This document shows, in pieces, positions 1 through 7,468 of a stretch of 7,660 nucleotides of DNA. The first letter of the stretch is position 1. The number at the start of each line of letters is the position of its first letter. The stretch lies in contig PWMO01000181.1 of assembly GCA_003558175.1 (NCBI GenBank), positions 1 to 7,660 of the forward strand, written 5' to 3'. Made by a program: the position numbers and the translations under genes. Below the pieces are notes generated by a model. That model saw nothing but the letters and a program-made list of their open reading frames with translations. It was not told the origin of the DNA and made no database searches. This DNA is from Spirochaetaceae bacterium. Its GTDB lineage: Bacteria; Spirochaetota; Spirochaetia; DSM-27196; PWMO01.

Positions 1-170
1 AAGTTGCTGCGATTGTATTCTACCCGGTACCCCAGCCGATGGGTGTGTATCCGCTCTACGAACACGGTCTTGATGTAGAACTGCGGCGTTTCGGCAAAAA
101 CTGGCGCCGCAATCAACGCAATAAACCCAACCACCAGCCCGAGAGCTACGACTCTGCTTTTCCGAATCAC
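1..170 (-). CDS. Exported protein of unknown function, N-terminal part (3' end outside window)
   Basis: The frame opens with GTG at 170-168 and stays open for 56 codons to the window edge, so only the N-terminus is visible. The start is set by a strong Shine-Dalgarno AGGAGG (177-182) six bases upstream. The protein begins MIRKSR, followed by a hydrophobic core at about residues 8-24 and an AxA-like site V24-F25-A26 before E27. This is a classic Sec signal peptide for signal peptidase I, and there is no lipobox cysteine. The visible mature part (ETPQFYIKTVFVERIHTHRL, then GYRVEYNRSN) is polar and basic with aromatic residues and matches no domain I can name. It therefore probably acts in the periplasm or outer envelope. 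It has its own promoter just downstream of the carbamoyltransferase stop. I am confident that the gene is real and the product exported; the function is unknown. Confidence 0.8.
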   Translation of the reverse strand, partial: MIRKSRVVALGLVVGFIALIAAPVFAETPQFYIKTVFVERIHTHRLGYRVEYNRSN

Positions 171-199
171 TGTCGTCCTCCTGACGCTCTAGCTCTAAA

Positions 200-228
200 A
201 GTATACGTCTTTTGCCTCCAGAATGCAA
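200..228 (-). promoter_or_regulatory. Sigma70-type promoter for the exported-protein gene
   Basis: Reading the minus strand, a -35 element TTGCAT (228-223) is followed by exactly 17 bases and a -10 element TATACT (205-200, five of six consensus positions). The predicted start lies near 193, giving a leader of about 23 nt that contains the AGGAGG ribosome binding site. The -35 begins three bases after the carbamoyltransferase stop codon, so the downstream gene can be expressed independently. The -35 is only a half match. Confidence 0.6.
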
Positions 229-230
229 CG

Positions 231-1175
231 TTACGCCAAAAGGGTGGCAATCATCAGAGCTTTGATGGTGTGCTTGCGGTTCTCCGCCTGGTCCCAGATG
301 CGCGACTGGGGGCCATCCATAACCTCGTCGGTTACCTCGTTGCCGCGAACGGCCGGCAGGCAGTGCAAGAATACCGCCTGCGGGTTTCCGGTTGCGCGCA
401 TTGCATCGGCGGTAACTCGGTAGGGTGCCAGCAGTTGCATTCGTTCCGAGCTCTTCTTCTCTTCGCCCATCGAGACCCAGACATCGGTATACACTGCATC
501 ACTGCCCGGAAGCGCCTCTTCCGGTGCGGCGGTCACCACAATCCCGCTGCCGCTCTTTGCGGCGATCTCGCGGCACTCGTCCACCGACTCCGGGTCGGGC
601 TGCAGCGATTCGGGCGCTACTACCGTGAAGTTTGTCCCTACCCTGGCGCAGCCGATCATCAGTGAACGGGCCACGTTGTTGCGGCCGTCGCCCATGTAGG
701 TAATGGTCTTGCCGATAAGGGTTCCGGTAGTTTCGCGCAACGTCTGCAGGTCGGCGAGCACCTGCGTTGGGTGGTAGAGATCGGTCAGGCCGTTGTAGAC
801 GGGCACGCCCGCGTACTGTGCCAGGGCCTCGACGGTGCGCTGGTCGAAACCGCGAAACTCAATAGCGTCAAACATCCGGCCCAGTACGCGCGCCGTATCC
901 TCAACGGTTTCTTTCACGCCCAGGTGGATGTCGTTGGAAGAGAGAAATACCGGGTGCCCGCCTTCTTCTCCAAACGCAGTCTCAAATGCGCAGCGGGTGC
1001 GGGTTGAAAGTTTTTCGAAAAGCAGGGCGATCGTCTTGCCGCGAAACCTTTGATGCACATCTCCGCGACGGCGCTCCGCCTTAACGCGGTCCGCGAGATC
1101 GAGCAGATAGAGGATCTCGTCACGTGTGTAGTGTTTCAGCGTCAGTAGAGACCGACCGTGCAGGTTAACCGCCAT
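231..1175 (-). CDS. argF: Ornithine carbamoyltransferase
   Basis: The product (314 aa) transfers the carbamoyl group of carbamoyl phosphate to ornithine, giving citrulline, in the cytoplasm; the family works as a trimer or higher oligomer. Visible landmarks are the carbamoyl-phosphate loop S57-T-R-T-R61 within FEKLSTRTR, the H135-P-T-Q stretch, the ornithine-domain loop GDGRNN (162-167), D231-V-W-V-S-M-G-E238 with the ornithine-binding SMG, and the catalytic H271-C-L-P motif. The ATG at 1175 is chosen because AAGGAG lies six bases upstream and the protein then starts where the family normally does. An in-frame extension to 1328 would add 51 unrelated residues across the promoter. Length is close to the family norm. 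No other arginine or arginine-deiminase gene is in view, so a biosynthetic (argF) or catabolic (arcB) role cannot be decided here. The stop is TAA at 233-231. Confidence 0.95.
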   Translation of the reverse strand: MAVNLHGRSLLTLKHYTRDEILYLLDLADRVKAERRRGDVHQRFRGKTIALLFEKLSTRTRCAFETAFGEEGGHPVFLSSNDIHLGVKETVEDTARVLGRMFDAIEFRGFDQRTVEALAQYAGVPVYNGLTDLYHPTQVLADLQTLRETTGTLIGKTITYMGDGRNNVARSLMIGCARVGTNFTVVAPESLQPDPESVDECREIAAKSGSGIVVTAAPEEALPGSDAVYTDVWVSMGEEKKSSERMQLLAPYRVTADAMRATGNPQAVFLHCLPAVRGNEVTDEVMDGPQSRIWDQAENRKHTIKALMIATLLA

Positions 1176-1208
1176 TCTGTGCTCCTTGCGTTCTGCAGAT
1201 TCGCGGAC

Positions 1209-1217
1209 ACTATAGCA
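1209..1217 (-). promoter_or_regulatory. Extended -10 promoter for the ornithine carbamoyltransferase gene
   Basis: The minus strand reads TGCTATAGT, an extended -10 (TGn) joined to TATAGT (1214-1209, five of six consensus positions). The upstream -35 region is only a T-run (1237-1231), so a good -35 is lacking and the extended -10 would carry the promoter. The predicted start near 1202 gives a leader of about 27 nt with the AAGGAG site at 1187-1182. I see no clear ArgR box. Confidence 0.5.
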
Positions 1218-1230
1218 TAACCGCACCCGG

Positions 1231-1274
1231 AAAAAAAGCGTCGGGCCTGGAACCAGCGGACCGAAAAACGTCGC
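1231..1274 (-). terminator. Weak candidate intrinsic terminator downstream of lon
   Basis: On the minus strand GCGACG (1274-1269) can pair with CGACGC (1243-1238) with one A-A mismatch. An imperfect inner stem (GGTC with GGCC) sits between them, and seven T residues (1237-1231) follow at once. The position, after lon and directly before the carbamoyltransferase promoter, suits a terminator. The stem is interrupted and a long loop is needed, so this is tentative. Confidence 0.3.
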
Positions 1275-1294
1275 TTTGAATCCGTCGCGCCTCG

Positions 1295-1310
1295 GGCTCA
1301 GATCAGAGCC
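1295..1310. repeat. Short perfect inverted repeat between lon and argF
   Basis: GGCTC and GAGCC form a perfect 5-bp inverted repeat around a 6-base spacer whose core is GATC. No T-run follows on either strand, so it is not a standard terminator. It could be a small RNA hairpin at the lon mRNA 3' end, an operator, or chance. Confidence 0.3.
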
Positions 1311-1352
1311 GAACAACGCACAGAGCACGAGGGGTGCACGAAAAGAACGGCG

Positions 1353-4070
1353 CTAGTAGGATCGGATTTCAAACAGGTCCGGTGGGAAGATGATGTGCAG
1401 CGCGTCGAGCACGGAAGCGGCAAAGTGGAAGCTGATTGCGGCAGTAACTTCCTGAGGCAGCTCTTCACTGTCGCTGCGGTTTGCCTCGGGCATCAGTACG
1501 TTGGCGATTCCGTTGCGGTGCGCGGCGAGCGCCTTCTCTTTTACACCGCCGATCTGCAGCAGGCGACCGGAAATGGTGATCTCGCCGGTCATGGCAAAGT
1601 CGGGCTGGACCGCGATACCGCTGAAGGCCGATACCATGGCCGCGGTAATGGTGATGCCTGCCGACGGCCCGTCCTTCGGGATTGCCCCCTCGGGTACGTG
1701 TACGTGAATGTCCCGGGACTCGAACAGGCTGCTCGGCAGGCAGAAACGCTGGCTGTAGGAGCGAATGAATGAAAAGGCGGCATAGGCGCTCTCTTTCATG
1801 ACATCGCCCATACTGCCGGTAAGGCGCAGGTTGCCCGACCCGGGGAAGACCGAGGCTTCCACCGCCAGTGTCCGTCCGCCGAGTTCCGTCCACGCCAGAC
1901 CGTTGACTACGCCAACGCGGTTCTCCTGGTAAAGGAGGTCATCGCGCACGCGCCGCTTCCCAAGGTGTTTGGCGACACTGCGGGCGGTGACTACCTTGCG
2001 CAGCGGCTTGTACAGCGCAAAGGTCCAGATCGGCCGCGGTATCTCGGACGCGTCTGGTGAGTCGGCGGCCCCGTCATGCGGCGTTTCGCCGTTGTCGGCT
2101 TCGGTCGTGGTATCCTGCTCCTGTTCCGGCCGTTCCCGTTCTCGCTCCGGGTCTTGCTGCTGTTGGTTTTCCGGCGCATCGCCGCGAAACTGCGTCTGCG
2201 ACGGGTCGACCACGGGAGTGAGTCCTGCGGGATGCGATTCGGCGGGCCGCCGGTTGCTGCCCTCCGGCGCGGTGCTGCCGTTCTCCCCATTGGCTGCAGC
2301 GCCCGCGGCTGCAACGCCGGCCGGTGCGGCCTCGTTGGCGGCAGCGCCCGCCGCAATCGGCACCGGCGGTCGGAACCCACGCGCCACCGCCTCGCGCGCA
2401 ATCTTGCGCACTACGGTGGCGAGTTCGCGCTCGAGGTTGCGCACGCCGGACTCCATGGTGTAATCGCGAATCACGCGCTCTATAGCGTCCGAGCGGAAGC
2501 GCACGTCCAGCCACGTCAGGCCGTTGGCTTCGAGCTGCTTTGGAATCAGGAACTTCTCGGCTATTCTGCGCTTCTCAAACTCGGTGTAGCCGGGGATCTC
2601 GATCACCTCCATACGGTCACGCAGTGCGTAGGGAATGGTGTGCAGCGTGTTGGCGGTGGTGATAAAGATCACATCGGAGAGGTCAAACGGGACCTCGATA
2701 TAGTGGTCAACGAAGGTAACGTTCTGCTCCGGGTCCAGAACCTCGAGCAGGGCCGATGCCGGGTCGCCGCGGAAATCCATCCCCAGCTTGTCGATCTCAT
2801 CCAGCAGGAACACCGGGTTGCGGGTTCCGGCTTTGCGAATAGACTGGATGATCTTGCCGGGGAGGGCTCCAACGTAGGTGCGTCGGTGACCGCGAATCTC
2901 GGCCTCGTCGCGCACGCCGCCCAGCGAGATCCGCACGAAGCTGCGCGACAGGCAGTGGGCGAGGGACTGCGCCAGAGAGGTCTTGCCGGTTCCGGGCGGG
3001 CCGACAAAGCAGAGAATCGGGCCGCGCAGCGAGTCGGTCAATTGTCGCACCGCGATGTAGTCCAGGATGCGCTCCTTGGGCTTCTCCATCGCGTAGTGCT
3101 CGGATTCCAGAATCTCCGACGCCTCGGTCAGGTCTACCTGATCATCGCTGCGGCTGTCCCACGGCAGGTCGAGCAGCCAGTCGAGGTAGGTGCGGACGAT
3201 GCCCGCCTCAGGCGATATCGGCTGCAGCTTGCGCAGCCGGTCGGTCTCTTTGCGCACGCGCTCGCTCACCGCGTCGGGATAGTCTCGTGCCTCGAGCCGA
3301 CGCAGGATGTCCGACGCACCCGATGGGTCATCGTCCTCGCGCCCGAGTTCGCGGTGGATCTCCTTCATCTGCTCGTTGAGGAAGTAGTCCCGCTGTCCCT
3401 TTTCCAGCCGCTTGCGCACCCTCGACGATATCTGTTTCTTGAGGTCGAGGACCTCGTTCTCGGACTCGAGCGCGATCACCAGCTCCTGCACACGCTTGAG
3501 CGGATCGGTTTCAGCCAGCAGCTCGAGCTTGCGTTCGGTGGGAATTGAAGAGTGGCCGCAGATAACGTCAACCAGTTTGTGGGGATCGTCGGTTCGGCTG
3601 ACGGTGAGCGAGACTTCGGCAGGGATCTTCTTCTGCAGCGAGGCGAAGCGACTGAAGGAGTCGCGGAGCGTCCGTACCAGGGTATCCAGTTCCGGTGACG
3701 GTTCCCAGTCATCCGGAAGCGGCTCGATCCGCGCGCGGAGGTGCGTCCGTTCGCTGATAAATCCGGTGATGCGGCAGCGCTTCTTGCCTTCCACCAGGAT
3801 GCGTAGCGAGCCGTCAGGCAGCTTCATGATCTGCAGCACCGTGGCAACGGTGGCAACGCGCGCAAAGTCCTTCTCGCCCGGTTCGGCGTTTTCTGTTGTC
3901 TGGATGCAAAGCAGTACCTGGCGGTCCTTCGCCATTGCGTCTTCAACGGCGCTGGTGGAAAACTTGCGCGCGGAGAGAACCGGCGCCACGGTATGCGGGA
4001 AAACCACCGTCTCCTTCAGAGGTACGACCGGATAGTCCGGCGCTTTGCTCCGGTGGAGGCTAAGTTTCAT
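1353..4070 (-). CDS. lon: ATP-dependent protease Lon (LonA type) with a large internal insertion
   Basis: Lon is a cytoplasmic hexameric AAA+ serine protease that degrades damaged proteins and selected regulators. The 905-aa product has the N-terminal substrate domain (about 12-115, [13 protein letters not shown]), a helical middle region (about 120-345), Walker A G357-PPGTGK-T364, Walker B FLLDEIDK (421-428), and an alpha-helical lid ending near 566. The protease domain has the catalytic Ser803 in PKDGPSAG and Lys846 in GGVKEK, 43 residues apart as in E. coli Lon. About 110 residues (roughly 568-678) of Ala-rich, then Gln/Glu/Arg-rich, low-complexity sequence separate the ATPase lid from the protease linker, which explains a length over 100 residues above the usual size of about 780-820. 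The start ATG overlaps the clpX stop as ATGA. The ribosome binding site is weak (AGAAGAG three bases upstream), so translation is probably coupled to clpX. All catalytic residues are present. Confidence 0.97.
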   Translation of the reverse strand: MKLSLHRSKAPDYPVVPLKETVVFPHTVAPVLSARKFSTSAVEDAMAKDRQVLLCIQTTENAEPGEKDFARVATVATVLQIMKLPDGSLRILVEGKKRCRITGFISERTHLRARIEPLPDDWEPSPELDTLVRTLRDSFSRFASLQKKIPAEVSLTVSRTDDPHKLVDVICGHSSIPTERKLELLAETDPLKRVQELVIALESENEVLDLKKQISSRVRKRLEKGQRDYFLNEQMKEIHRELGREDDDPSGASDILRRLEARDYPDAVSERVRKETDRLRKLQPISPEAGIVRTYLDWLLDLPWDSRSDDQVDLTEASEILESEHYAMEKPKERILDYIAVRQLTDSLRGPILCFVGPPGTGKTSLAQSLAHCLSRSFVRISLGGVRDEAEIRGHRRTYVGALPGKIIQSIRKAGTRNPVFLLDEIDKLGMDFRGDPASALLEVLDPEQNVTFVDHYIEVPFDLSDVIFITTANTLHTIPYALRDRMEVIEIPGYTEFEKRRIAEKFLIPKQLEANGLTWLDVRFRSDAIERVIRDYTMESGVRNLERELATVVRKIAREAVARGFRPPVPIAAGAAANEAAPAGVAAAGAAANGENGSTAPEGSNRRPAESHPAGLTPVVDPSQTQFRGDAPENQQQQDPERERERPEQEQDTTTEADNGETPHDGAADSPDASEIPRPIWTFALYKPLRKVVTARSVAKHLGKRRVRDDLLYQENRVGVVNGLAWTELGGRTLAVEASVFPGSGNLRLTGSMGDVMKESAYAAFSFIRSYSQRFCLPSSLFESRDIHVHVPEGAIPKDGPSAGITITAAMVSAFSGIAVQPDFAMTGEITISGRLLQIGGVKEKALAAHRNGIANVLMPEANRSDSEELPQEVTAAISFHFAASVLDALHIIFPPDLFEIRSY

Positions 4071-5308
4071 GCACTCTTCTTGTCGAACTCTATCGTCGGC
4101 TTCTCGGCGTTCTCGATAACATCACGCGAAATGATGACTCGCTTCTTGCCCTTCATGGAGGGAATGTCGAACATGATATCAACCATCACGTTTTCTACGA
4201 TCGACCGCAGCCCGCGCGCGCCGGTCTTGCGTCCAAGTGCCTGCTCGGCTATGGCGCGCACCGCGTCTTCGTCGAAGACCAGATCGACGTCATCGAGTTT
4301 CAGTGACGCCTCGTACTGCTTGAGGATCGAGTTCTTGGGCTCACGCACGATGCGGATCAGGTCTTCCATGTCGAGGTCTTTCAGCGTAACGTGAATCGGA
4401 AGCCGACCGACGAACTCCGGAATCAGGCCGAACTTGATCAGGTCGTCAGGGTGCATGTGGCTGTAAAGCTCTTCAAGGTTCTTTTCGCGCGTTGCCTTCA
4501 CGTCGGCGCCAAAGCCCATGGGATGCTGCGCTACTCGAGACTCGATGATGCGGTCAATCCCGACGAATGCTCCGCCGCAGATGAACAGGATATTGCCGGT
4601 GTCGATCTTGATCATCTCCTGGCTGGGATGCTTGCGCCCGCCCTGGGGCGGTACCGATGCAACCGTTCCTTCTATGATCTTGAGCAGAGCCTGCTGCACA
4701 CCTTCGCCGGAGACGTCACGGGTTATGGAGACGTTCTCTCCCTTGCGCGAGATCTTGTCGATCTCATCAATGTAGATGATGCCGCGTTCGGCGGCGGCTA
4801 CGTTGTTGCCCGCTGCCTGGTAGAGCTTGAGCAGGATATTCTCTACGTCTTCACCGACGTAGCCGGCCTCGGTCAGCGTGGTTGCGTCTGCGATGGCAAA
4901 GGGAACTCGCAGTTTGGCGGCCAGTGTTTTGGCCAGCAGCGTCTTACCCGTGCCGGTGGGGCCGATCATGAGCACGTTGGACTTCTCTATCTCGATCCCG
5001 TCCTGCAACCGCCCGCGCTGCGTGATGCGCTTGTAGTGGTTGTAGACCGCTACCGCCAGAACGCGCTTGGATTTTTCCTGACCCACTACGTATTGGTCGA
5101 GGTAGTCTTTGATTTCTCGCGGATTGGGGATTTCGTCCATGAACTCCGACGTGATGACGTCGTCTTCATCGTCGAGGATCTTCTTGCAGACGTGAACGCA
5201 CTCGTCGCAGATGTATACGCCCGGCCCCTGTATCAGCCGTCGGGCGAAATCGGCGTTCTTGCCGCAGAACGAACAGACTTTCGCGCTCTCATTTTTTTGT
5301 TTGCTCAT
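4067..5308 (-). CDS. clpX: ATP-dependent Clp protease ATP-binding subunit ClpX
   Basis: ClpX is the AAA+ unfoldase that recognises substrates and threads them into ClpP. The 413-aa product carries the N-terminal zinc-binding domain with C12, C15, C34 and C37. It also has Walker A G116-PTGTGK-T123, the pore-1 loop G149-YVG-E153, Walker [10 protein letters not shown] (177-185), the RKH pore loop 225-227, an arginine-finger box with R302 (PEFVGRLP), and sensor 2 GARGLR (363-368). The ClpP-docking tripeptide, IGF in E. coli, reads M264-G-F here within HPMGF. Length is normal. The start at 5308 is the only Met before the zinc domain and has GAGGA (5317-5313) four bases upstream. This places the first 20 nt inside the clpP reading frame. 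The stop overlaps the lon start as ATGA. The arrangement implies one transcript and coupled translation with clpP and lon. Confidence 0.98.
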   Translation of the reverse strand: MSKQKNESAKVCSFCGKNADFARRLIQGPGVYICDECVHVCKKILDDEDDVITSEFMDEIPNPREIKDYLDQYVVGQEKSKRVLAVAVYNHYKRITQRGRLQDGIEIEKSNVLMIGPTGTGKTLLAKTLAAKLRVPFAIADATTLTEAGYVGEDVENILLKLYQAAGNNVAAAERGIIYIDEIDKISRKGENVSITRDVSGEGVQQALLKIIEGTVASVPPQGGRKHPSQEMIKIDTGNILFICGGAFVGIDRIIESRVAQHPMGFGADVKATREKNLEELYSHMHPDDLIKFGLIPEFVGRLPIHVTLKDLDMEDLIRIVREPKNSILKQYEASLKLDDVDLVFDEDAVRAIAEQALGRKTGARGLRSIVENVMVDIMFDIPSMKGKKRVIISRDVIENAEKPTIEFDKKSA

Positions 5309-5906
5309 CGTTTCCTCGCACCAGCACCCGGTCTACTACCCCATAGTCTACACTCTCTTGAGCCGACATGAAATAGTCGCGCTCGAGATCGTGAGCAATT
5401 ACATCTTCACTCTTGCCGGTGTGTTGAGCGAAATACCCGATAATAAGCTTCTTGAGGCGTACGATCTCGCGAGCCTGAATTCCTATGTCGGTGGCCTGTC
5501 CCTGGACACCGCCCCACGGCTGGTGGATGAGAATTCGCGACGACGGCAGGGCCAGACGTTTGCCGGCGGCGCCGGCGGCGAGAAGCATGGCCGCCATGCT
5601 TGCAGCCTGTCCCATGCAGATGGTCTGTATGTCCGGCTTGATGTACTGCATCGTGTCGTAGATCGCCAGCCCGGCGGTAACCGATCCGCCCGGGGAGTTG
5701 ATATAGAGGTTGATGTCCTTCTCTGGATCCTGGCTTTCAAGAAAGAGAAGCTGTGCCACTACGAGGTCCGCGGTGACGTCGTTAATCGGCCCGTCAAGAA
5801 ATACAATGCGGTCTTTGAGCAGGCGGGAGAAGATGTCGTAGGACCGCTCTCCAATACCCGTCTGCTCGACGACTATGGGCACCAGGTTATTCATTTGTTC
5901 GTTCAT
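5289..5906 (-). CDS. clpP: ATP-dependent Clp protease proteolytic subunit ClpP
   Basis: ClpP is the serine peptidase that forms the tetradecameric chamber capped by ClpX. The 205-aa product has the full catalytic triad: S103 in [12 protein letters not shown]128 in RILIHQP and D177 in LERDYFMS, with the same spacing as E. coli Ser97/His122/Asp171. The motif [17 protein letters not shown] (70-86) forms the oxyanion/handle region. A short N-terminal stretch before LVPIVVEQT may be a propeptide removed on maturation, as is known in the family. The first ATG (5906) is preferred over Met5 because AGGA (5916-5913) lies six bases upstream. The gene starts 24 nt after the tig stop and ends TGA at 5291-5289 inside clpX. 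The final codons ACA AAA AAA TGA include an A7 run, noted in the findings. Length is typical. Confidence 0.98.
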   Translation of the reverse strand: MNEQMNNLVPIVVEQTGIGERSYDIFSRLLKDRIVFLDGPINDVTADLVVAQLLFLESQDPEKDINLYINSPGGSVTAGLAIYDTMQYIKPDIQTICMGQAASMAAMLLAAGAAGKRLALPSSRILIHQPWGGVQGQATDIGIQAREIVRLKKLIIGYFAQHTGKSEDVIAHDLERDYFMSAQESVDYGVVDRVLVRGNDEQTKK

Positions 5907-5930
5907 AGTTGTTCCTGTATTGCCCCCAAT

Positions 5931-7283
5931 TTACCCATTTCGTCCGACCACGTCCAGAAATTTCCGTTTTTCGCCCTTCTTGATCCTGGATTCCGCAAAG
6001 AGTTTGTCAAACAGGCGCTCTTCCTTCATGTTGTCACGGATGTACTCGAGCATTCCCTGCTGCTGGTAGTAGTTCTTGGTTTCTTCAAAACCCATCGAGT
6101 TGGAATCGGCCAGCTCCTTGACTCGGGCGTCCACGTCGTCTTCAGTGACTTCGATCTGTTCCTGCTCGATCAGCTTGTTGATCACCAGGCGGCCCTTGAG
6201 CGATTTTTCAGCCTCGGGGCGCCACTCCTGGAAGAGGTCCTGCTGCGAACGGCCCTGGTGCTCGAGCAATTGCGCTACCTGGCTCTCCGGAACGCCAAAT
6301 CGGTTGACGAAGTTGCGCCAGGTGGCCTGCAGTTCGGCGGCGACCATGGACTCGGGAGGTGTCACCTCTGAGTTCTCTACGATCTTGTCTACCAGCGTAT
6401 CGGCCTTGATCTGTCGCAGGCGCGACTTGAGCGTTTCTTCAAGACGGCTGCGGATGTCTTTCTTCAGGTCGTCCAGCGTTTCGTACTTTTCGCTGATGTC
6501 CTGCGCCAGATCGTCATCAATCTCGGGAAGCTGGCGCTCTTTGACCGCCTTGACGCGAACACCGATCTTCTTGCTGGTGCCGCGCAGCTCTTCGATCTCG
6601 ACGTCCTCCGGATAGGTCTTTTCGATGACGGTCTCCTGGTCTTTCTTCAGGCCGACCACGTCGTCATCGATCTTGTAGTAGTTGTATCCGGTTCCGACGG
6701 TGAAGACAAAGTCTTCGCGGCTGGTGCCGTCAACGGGATTGCCGGAGTCATCGACCTCCCAGTAGTCGATGGTGACGATGTCGTCTTTGGCAACCACGCC
6801 TTCCTGCTTGTCCATCACCACCGAGTTCTGTTCCTGCAGCGCCTTGAGCTCGCGGTCCATGTCTTCATCTTCAATCTTGACCTGCGGTTCTTCGATCTCA
6901 AGGCCGGTGTAGCTGCCTACGGTGATCTCCGGGAACACATCGTAGCGAACGGCGTAGGTGAACTCTTTGTCCAGCTCGAAATCAAGCTCACCGTCCAGCT
7001 CGGGCTGGGCGAACGAGAGTGGCTTCTCTTCCACCTCGTCGATGGCCTGCTTCAGGCTCTCTTCGAGAATGCGCTGCATTGCCTCAGCCTTGAGGCTTTC
7101 GCCGAACTTGCGCTCCATGACTTCGCGCGGCACTTTTCCCTTGCGAAACCCCTTGATCTGGGCCTGTTTGGAGTACTCGTTTACGATGCTATCGTACTGC
7201 TGCTGCACGTCTTCCTTGCCCACCGTCACTGTGAGCTTGACCGCGGAGTTGTCTAAACGCTCAACACTTTTCTCGGAAACCAT
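5931..7283 (-). CDS. tig: Trigger factor (ribosome-associated chaperone, PPIase family)
   Basis: Trigger factor binds the ribosome exit tunnel and shields emerging polypeptides. The 450-aa product has the N-terminal ribosome-binding domain (about 1-115) with the signature G45-FRKGKVP-R53. An FKBP-like middle domain (about 160-245, from AKDDIVTIDY to IGVRVKAVKE) and a long, helical, charged C-terminal arm (about 255-435) follow. In the FKBP domain the usual FIPGFE-type active-site segment is replaced by YYKIDDDV (202-209), so prolyl isomerase activity may be weak or lost. The chaperone role does not require it. The ATG at 7283 is chosen because GAGGT lies eight bases upstream; an in-frame GTG at 7298 has no ribosome binding site. 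Length is near the family norm of about 430-450. It heads the clpP-clpX-lon run. No clear sigma70 promoter is visible upstream. Confidence 0.96.
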   Translation of the reverse strand: MVSEKSVERLDNSAVKLTVTVGKEDVQQQYDSIVNEYSKQAQIKGFRKGKVPREVMERKFGESLKAEAMQRILEESLKQAIDEVEEKPLSFAQPELDGELDFELDKEFTYAVRYDVFPEITVGSYTGLEIEEPQVKIEDEDMDRELKALQEQNSVVMDKQEGVVAKDDIVTIDYWEVDDSGNPVDGTSREDFVFTVGTGYNYYKIDDDVVGLKKDQETVIEKTYPEDVEIEELRGTSKKIGVRVKAVKERQLPEIDDDLAQDISEKYETLDDLKKDIRSRLEETLKSRLRQIKADTLVDKIVENSEVTPPESMVAAELQATWRNFVNRFGVPESQVAQLLEHQGRSQQDLFQEWRPEAEKSLKGRLVINKLIEQEQIEVTEDDVDARVKELADSNSMGFEETKNYYQQQGMLEYIRDNMKEERLFDKLFAESRIKKGEKRKFLDVVGRNG

Positions 7284-7308
7284 CTTGTTTGACCTCACTG
7301 TTAGGATC

Positions 7309-7345
7309 GGCCTCGGCAGGTTGACGTGGCACGCCTGCAGAGGCC
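7309..7345 (-). promoter_or_regulatory. Long inverted repeat / stem-loop in the tig leader
   Basis: Twelve-base arms at 7334-7345 and 7309-7320 pair at 11 of 12 positions (GGCCTCTGCAGG with CCTGCCGAGGCC on the minus strand; one T-C mismatch) around a 13-base loop. The loop itself starts with the nested palindrome CGTG-C-CACG. The element lies between the tRNA terminator and tig and ends 25 nt before the tig start codon. No T-run follows, so it is not an ordinary terminator. It may be a 5'-UTR stabilising hairpin or an operator for the operon; the function is inference. Confidence 0.6.
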
Positions 7346-7351
7346 CGGATT

Positions 7352-7384
7352 AAAAAAAAGGCGATCCGGAAGACCCAGATCGCC
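7352..7384 (-). terminator. Intrinsic terminator of the tRNA-Leu/tRNA-Gly transcript
   Basis: On the minus strand GGCGATC (7384-7378) pairs perfectly with GATCGCC (7366-7360). Further T-G and G-C pairs inside give a stem of up to about 10 bp, followed directly by eight T residues (7359-7352). The hairpin begins 12 nt after the tRNA-Gly 3' end. It is a textbook Rho-independent terminator separating the tRNA unit from tig. Confidence 0.9.
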
Positions 7385-7396
7385 TGTGTGATGGAG

Positions 7397-7468
7397 AGCG
7401 GGAGACGGGATTTGAACCCGCGACATCCACCTTGGCAAGGTGGAGCTCTACCACTGAGCTACTCCCGC
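7397..7468 (-). tRNA. tRNA-Gly (anticodon GCC)
   Basis: The 72-nt gene folds completely: acceptor GCGGGAG/CTCCCGC, D-arm GCTC-AGTGGTA-GAGC, anticodon stem CCACC/GGTGG with loop TTGCCAA, a 5-nt variable loop, and T-arm GCGGG-TTCGAAT-CCCGT with one G-T pair. The anticodon GCC is at 7436-7434 and reads GGC and GGU. The discriminator base is T, as expected for bacterial tRNA-Gly. The next bases are CTC, so CCA is not encoded and must be added enzymatically. It lies 76 nt downstream of tRNA-Leu on the same strand and just before the terminator. Confidence 0.98.

Noticed and set aside
39..665. 208-codon plus-strand open frame
   Set aside because: Lies antisense to the carbamoyltransferase 3' end and to the signal-peptide gene, both with much stronger evidence.
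1238..1262. CTGGTTCCAG as a stand-alone terminator hairpin
   Set aside because: Only three stable base pairs once a minimal loop is allowed; kept only as part of the weak composite terminator candidate.
1176..1328. N-terminal extension of the ornithine carbamoyltransferase
   Set aside because: It would translate the promoter and possible terminator region, has no family similarity, and the internal ATG at 1175 has a good ribosome binding site.
2076..3548. 490-codon plus-strand open frame
   Set aside because: Entirely antisense to the conserved lon coding sequence; it shows no recognisable domain, and long antisense frames are common in GC-biased genes.
4391..5371. 326-codon plus-strand open frame
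   Set aside because: Antisense to clpX, whose motifs are fully conserved; shadow frame.
5211..6371. 386-codon plus-strand open frame
   Set aside because: Antisense to parts of clpX, clpP and tig; it crosses gene boundaries and has no motif of its own.
7284..7298. Upstream GTG start for trigger factor (five extra residues)
   Set aside because: No Shine-Dalgarno precedes the GTG, while GAGGT is well placed for the ATG at 7283.
7321..7354. TTGACG on the plus strand as a -35 element
   Set aside because: No matching -10 at 16-18 bases and no plus-strand gene downstream; it is part of the leader repeat loop.
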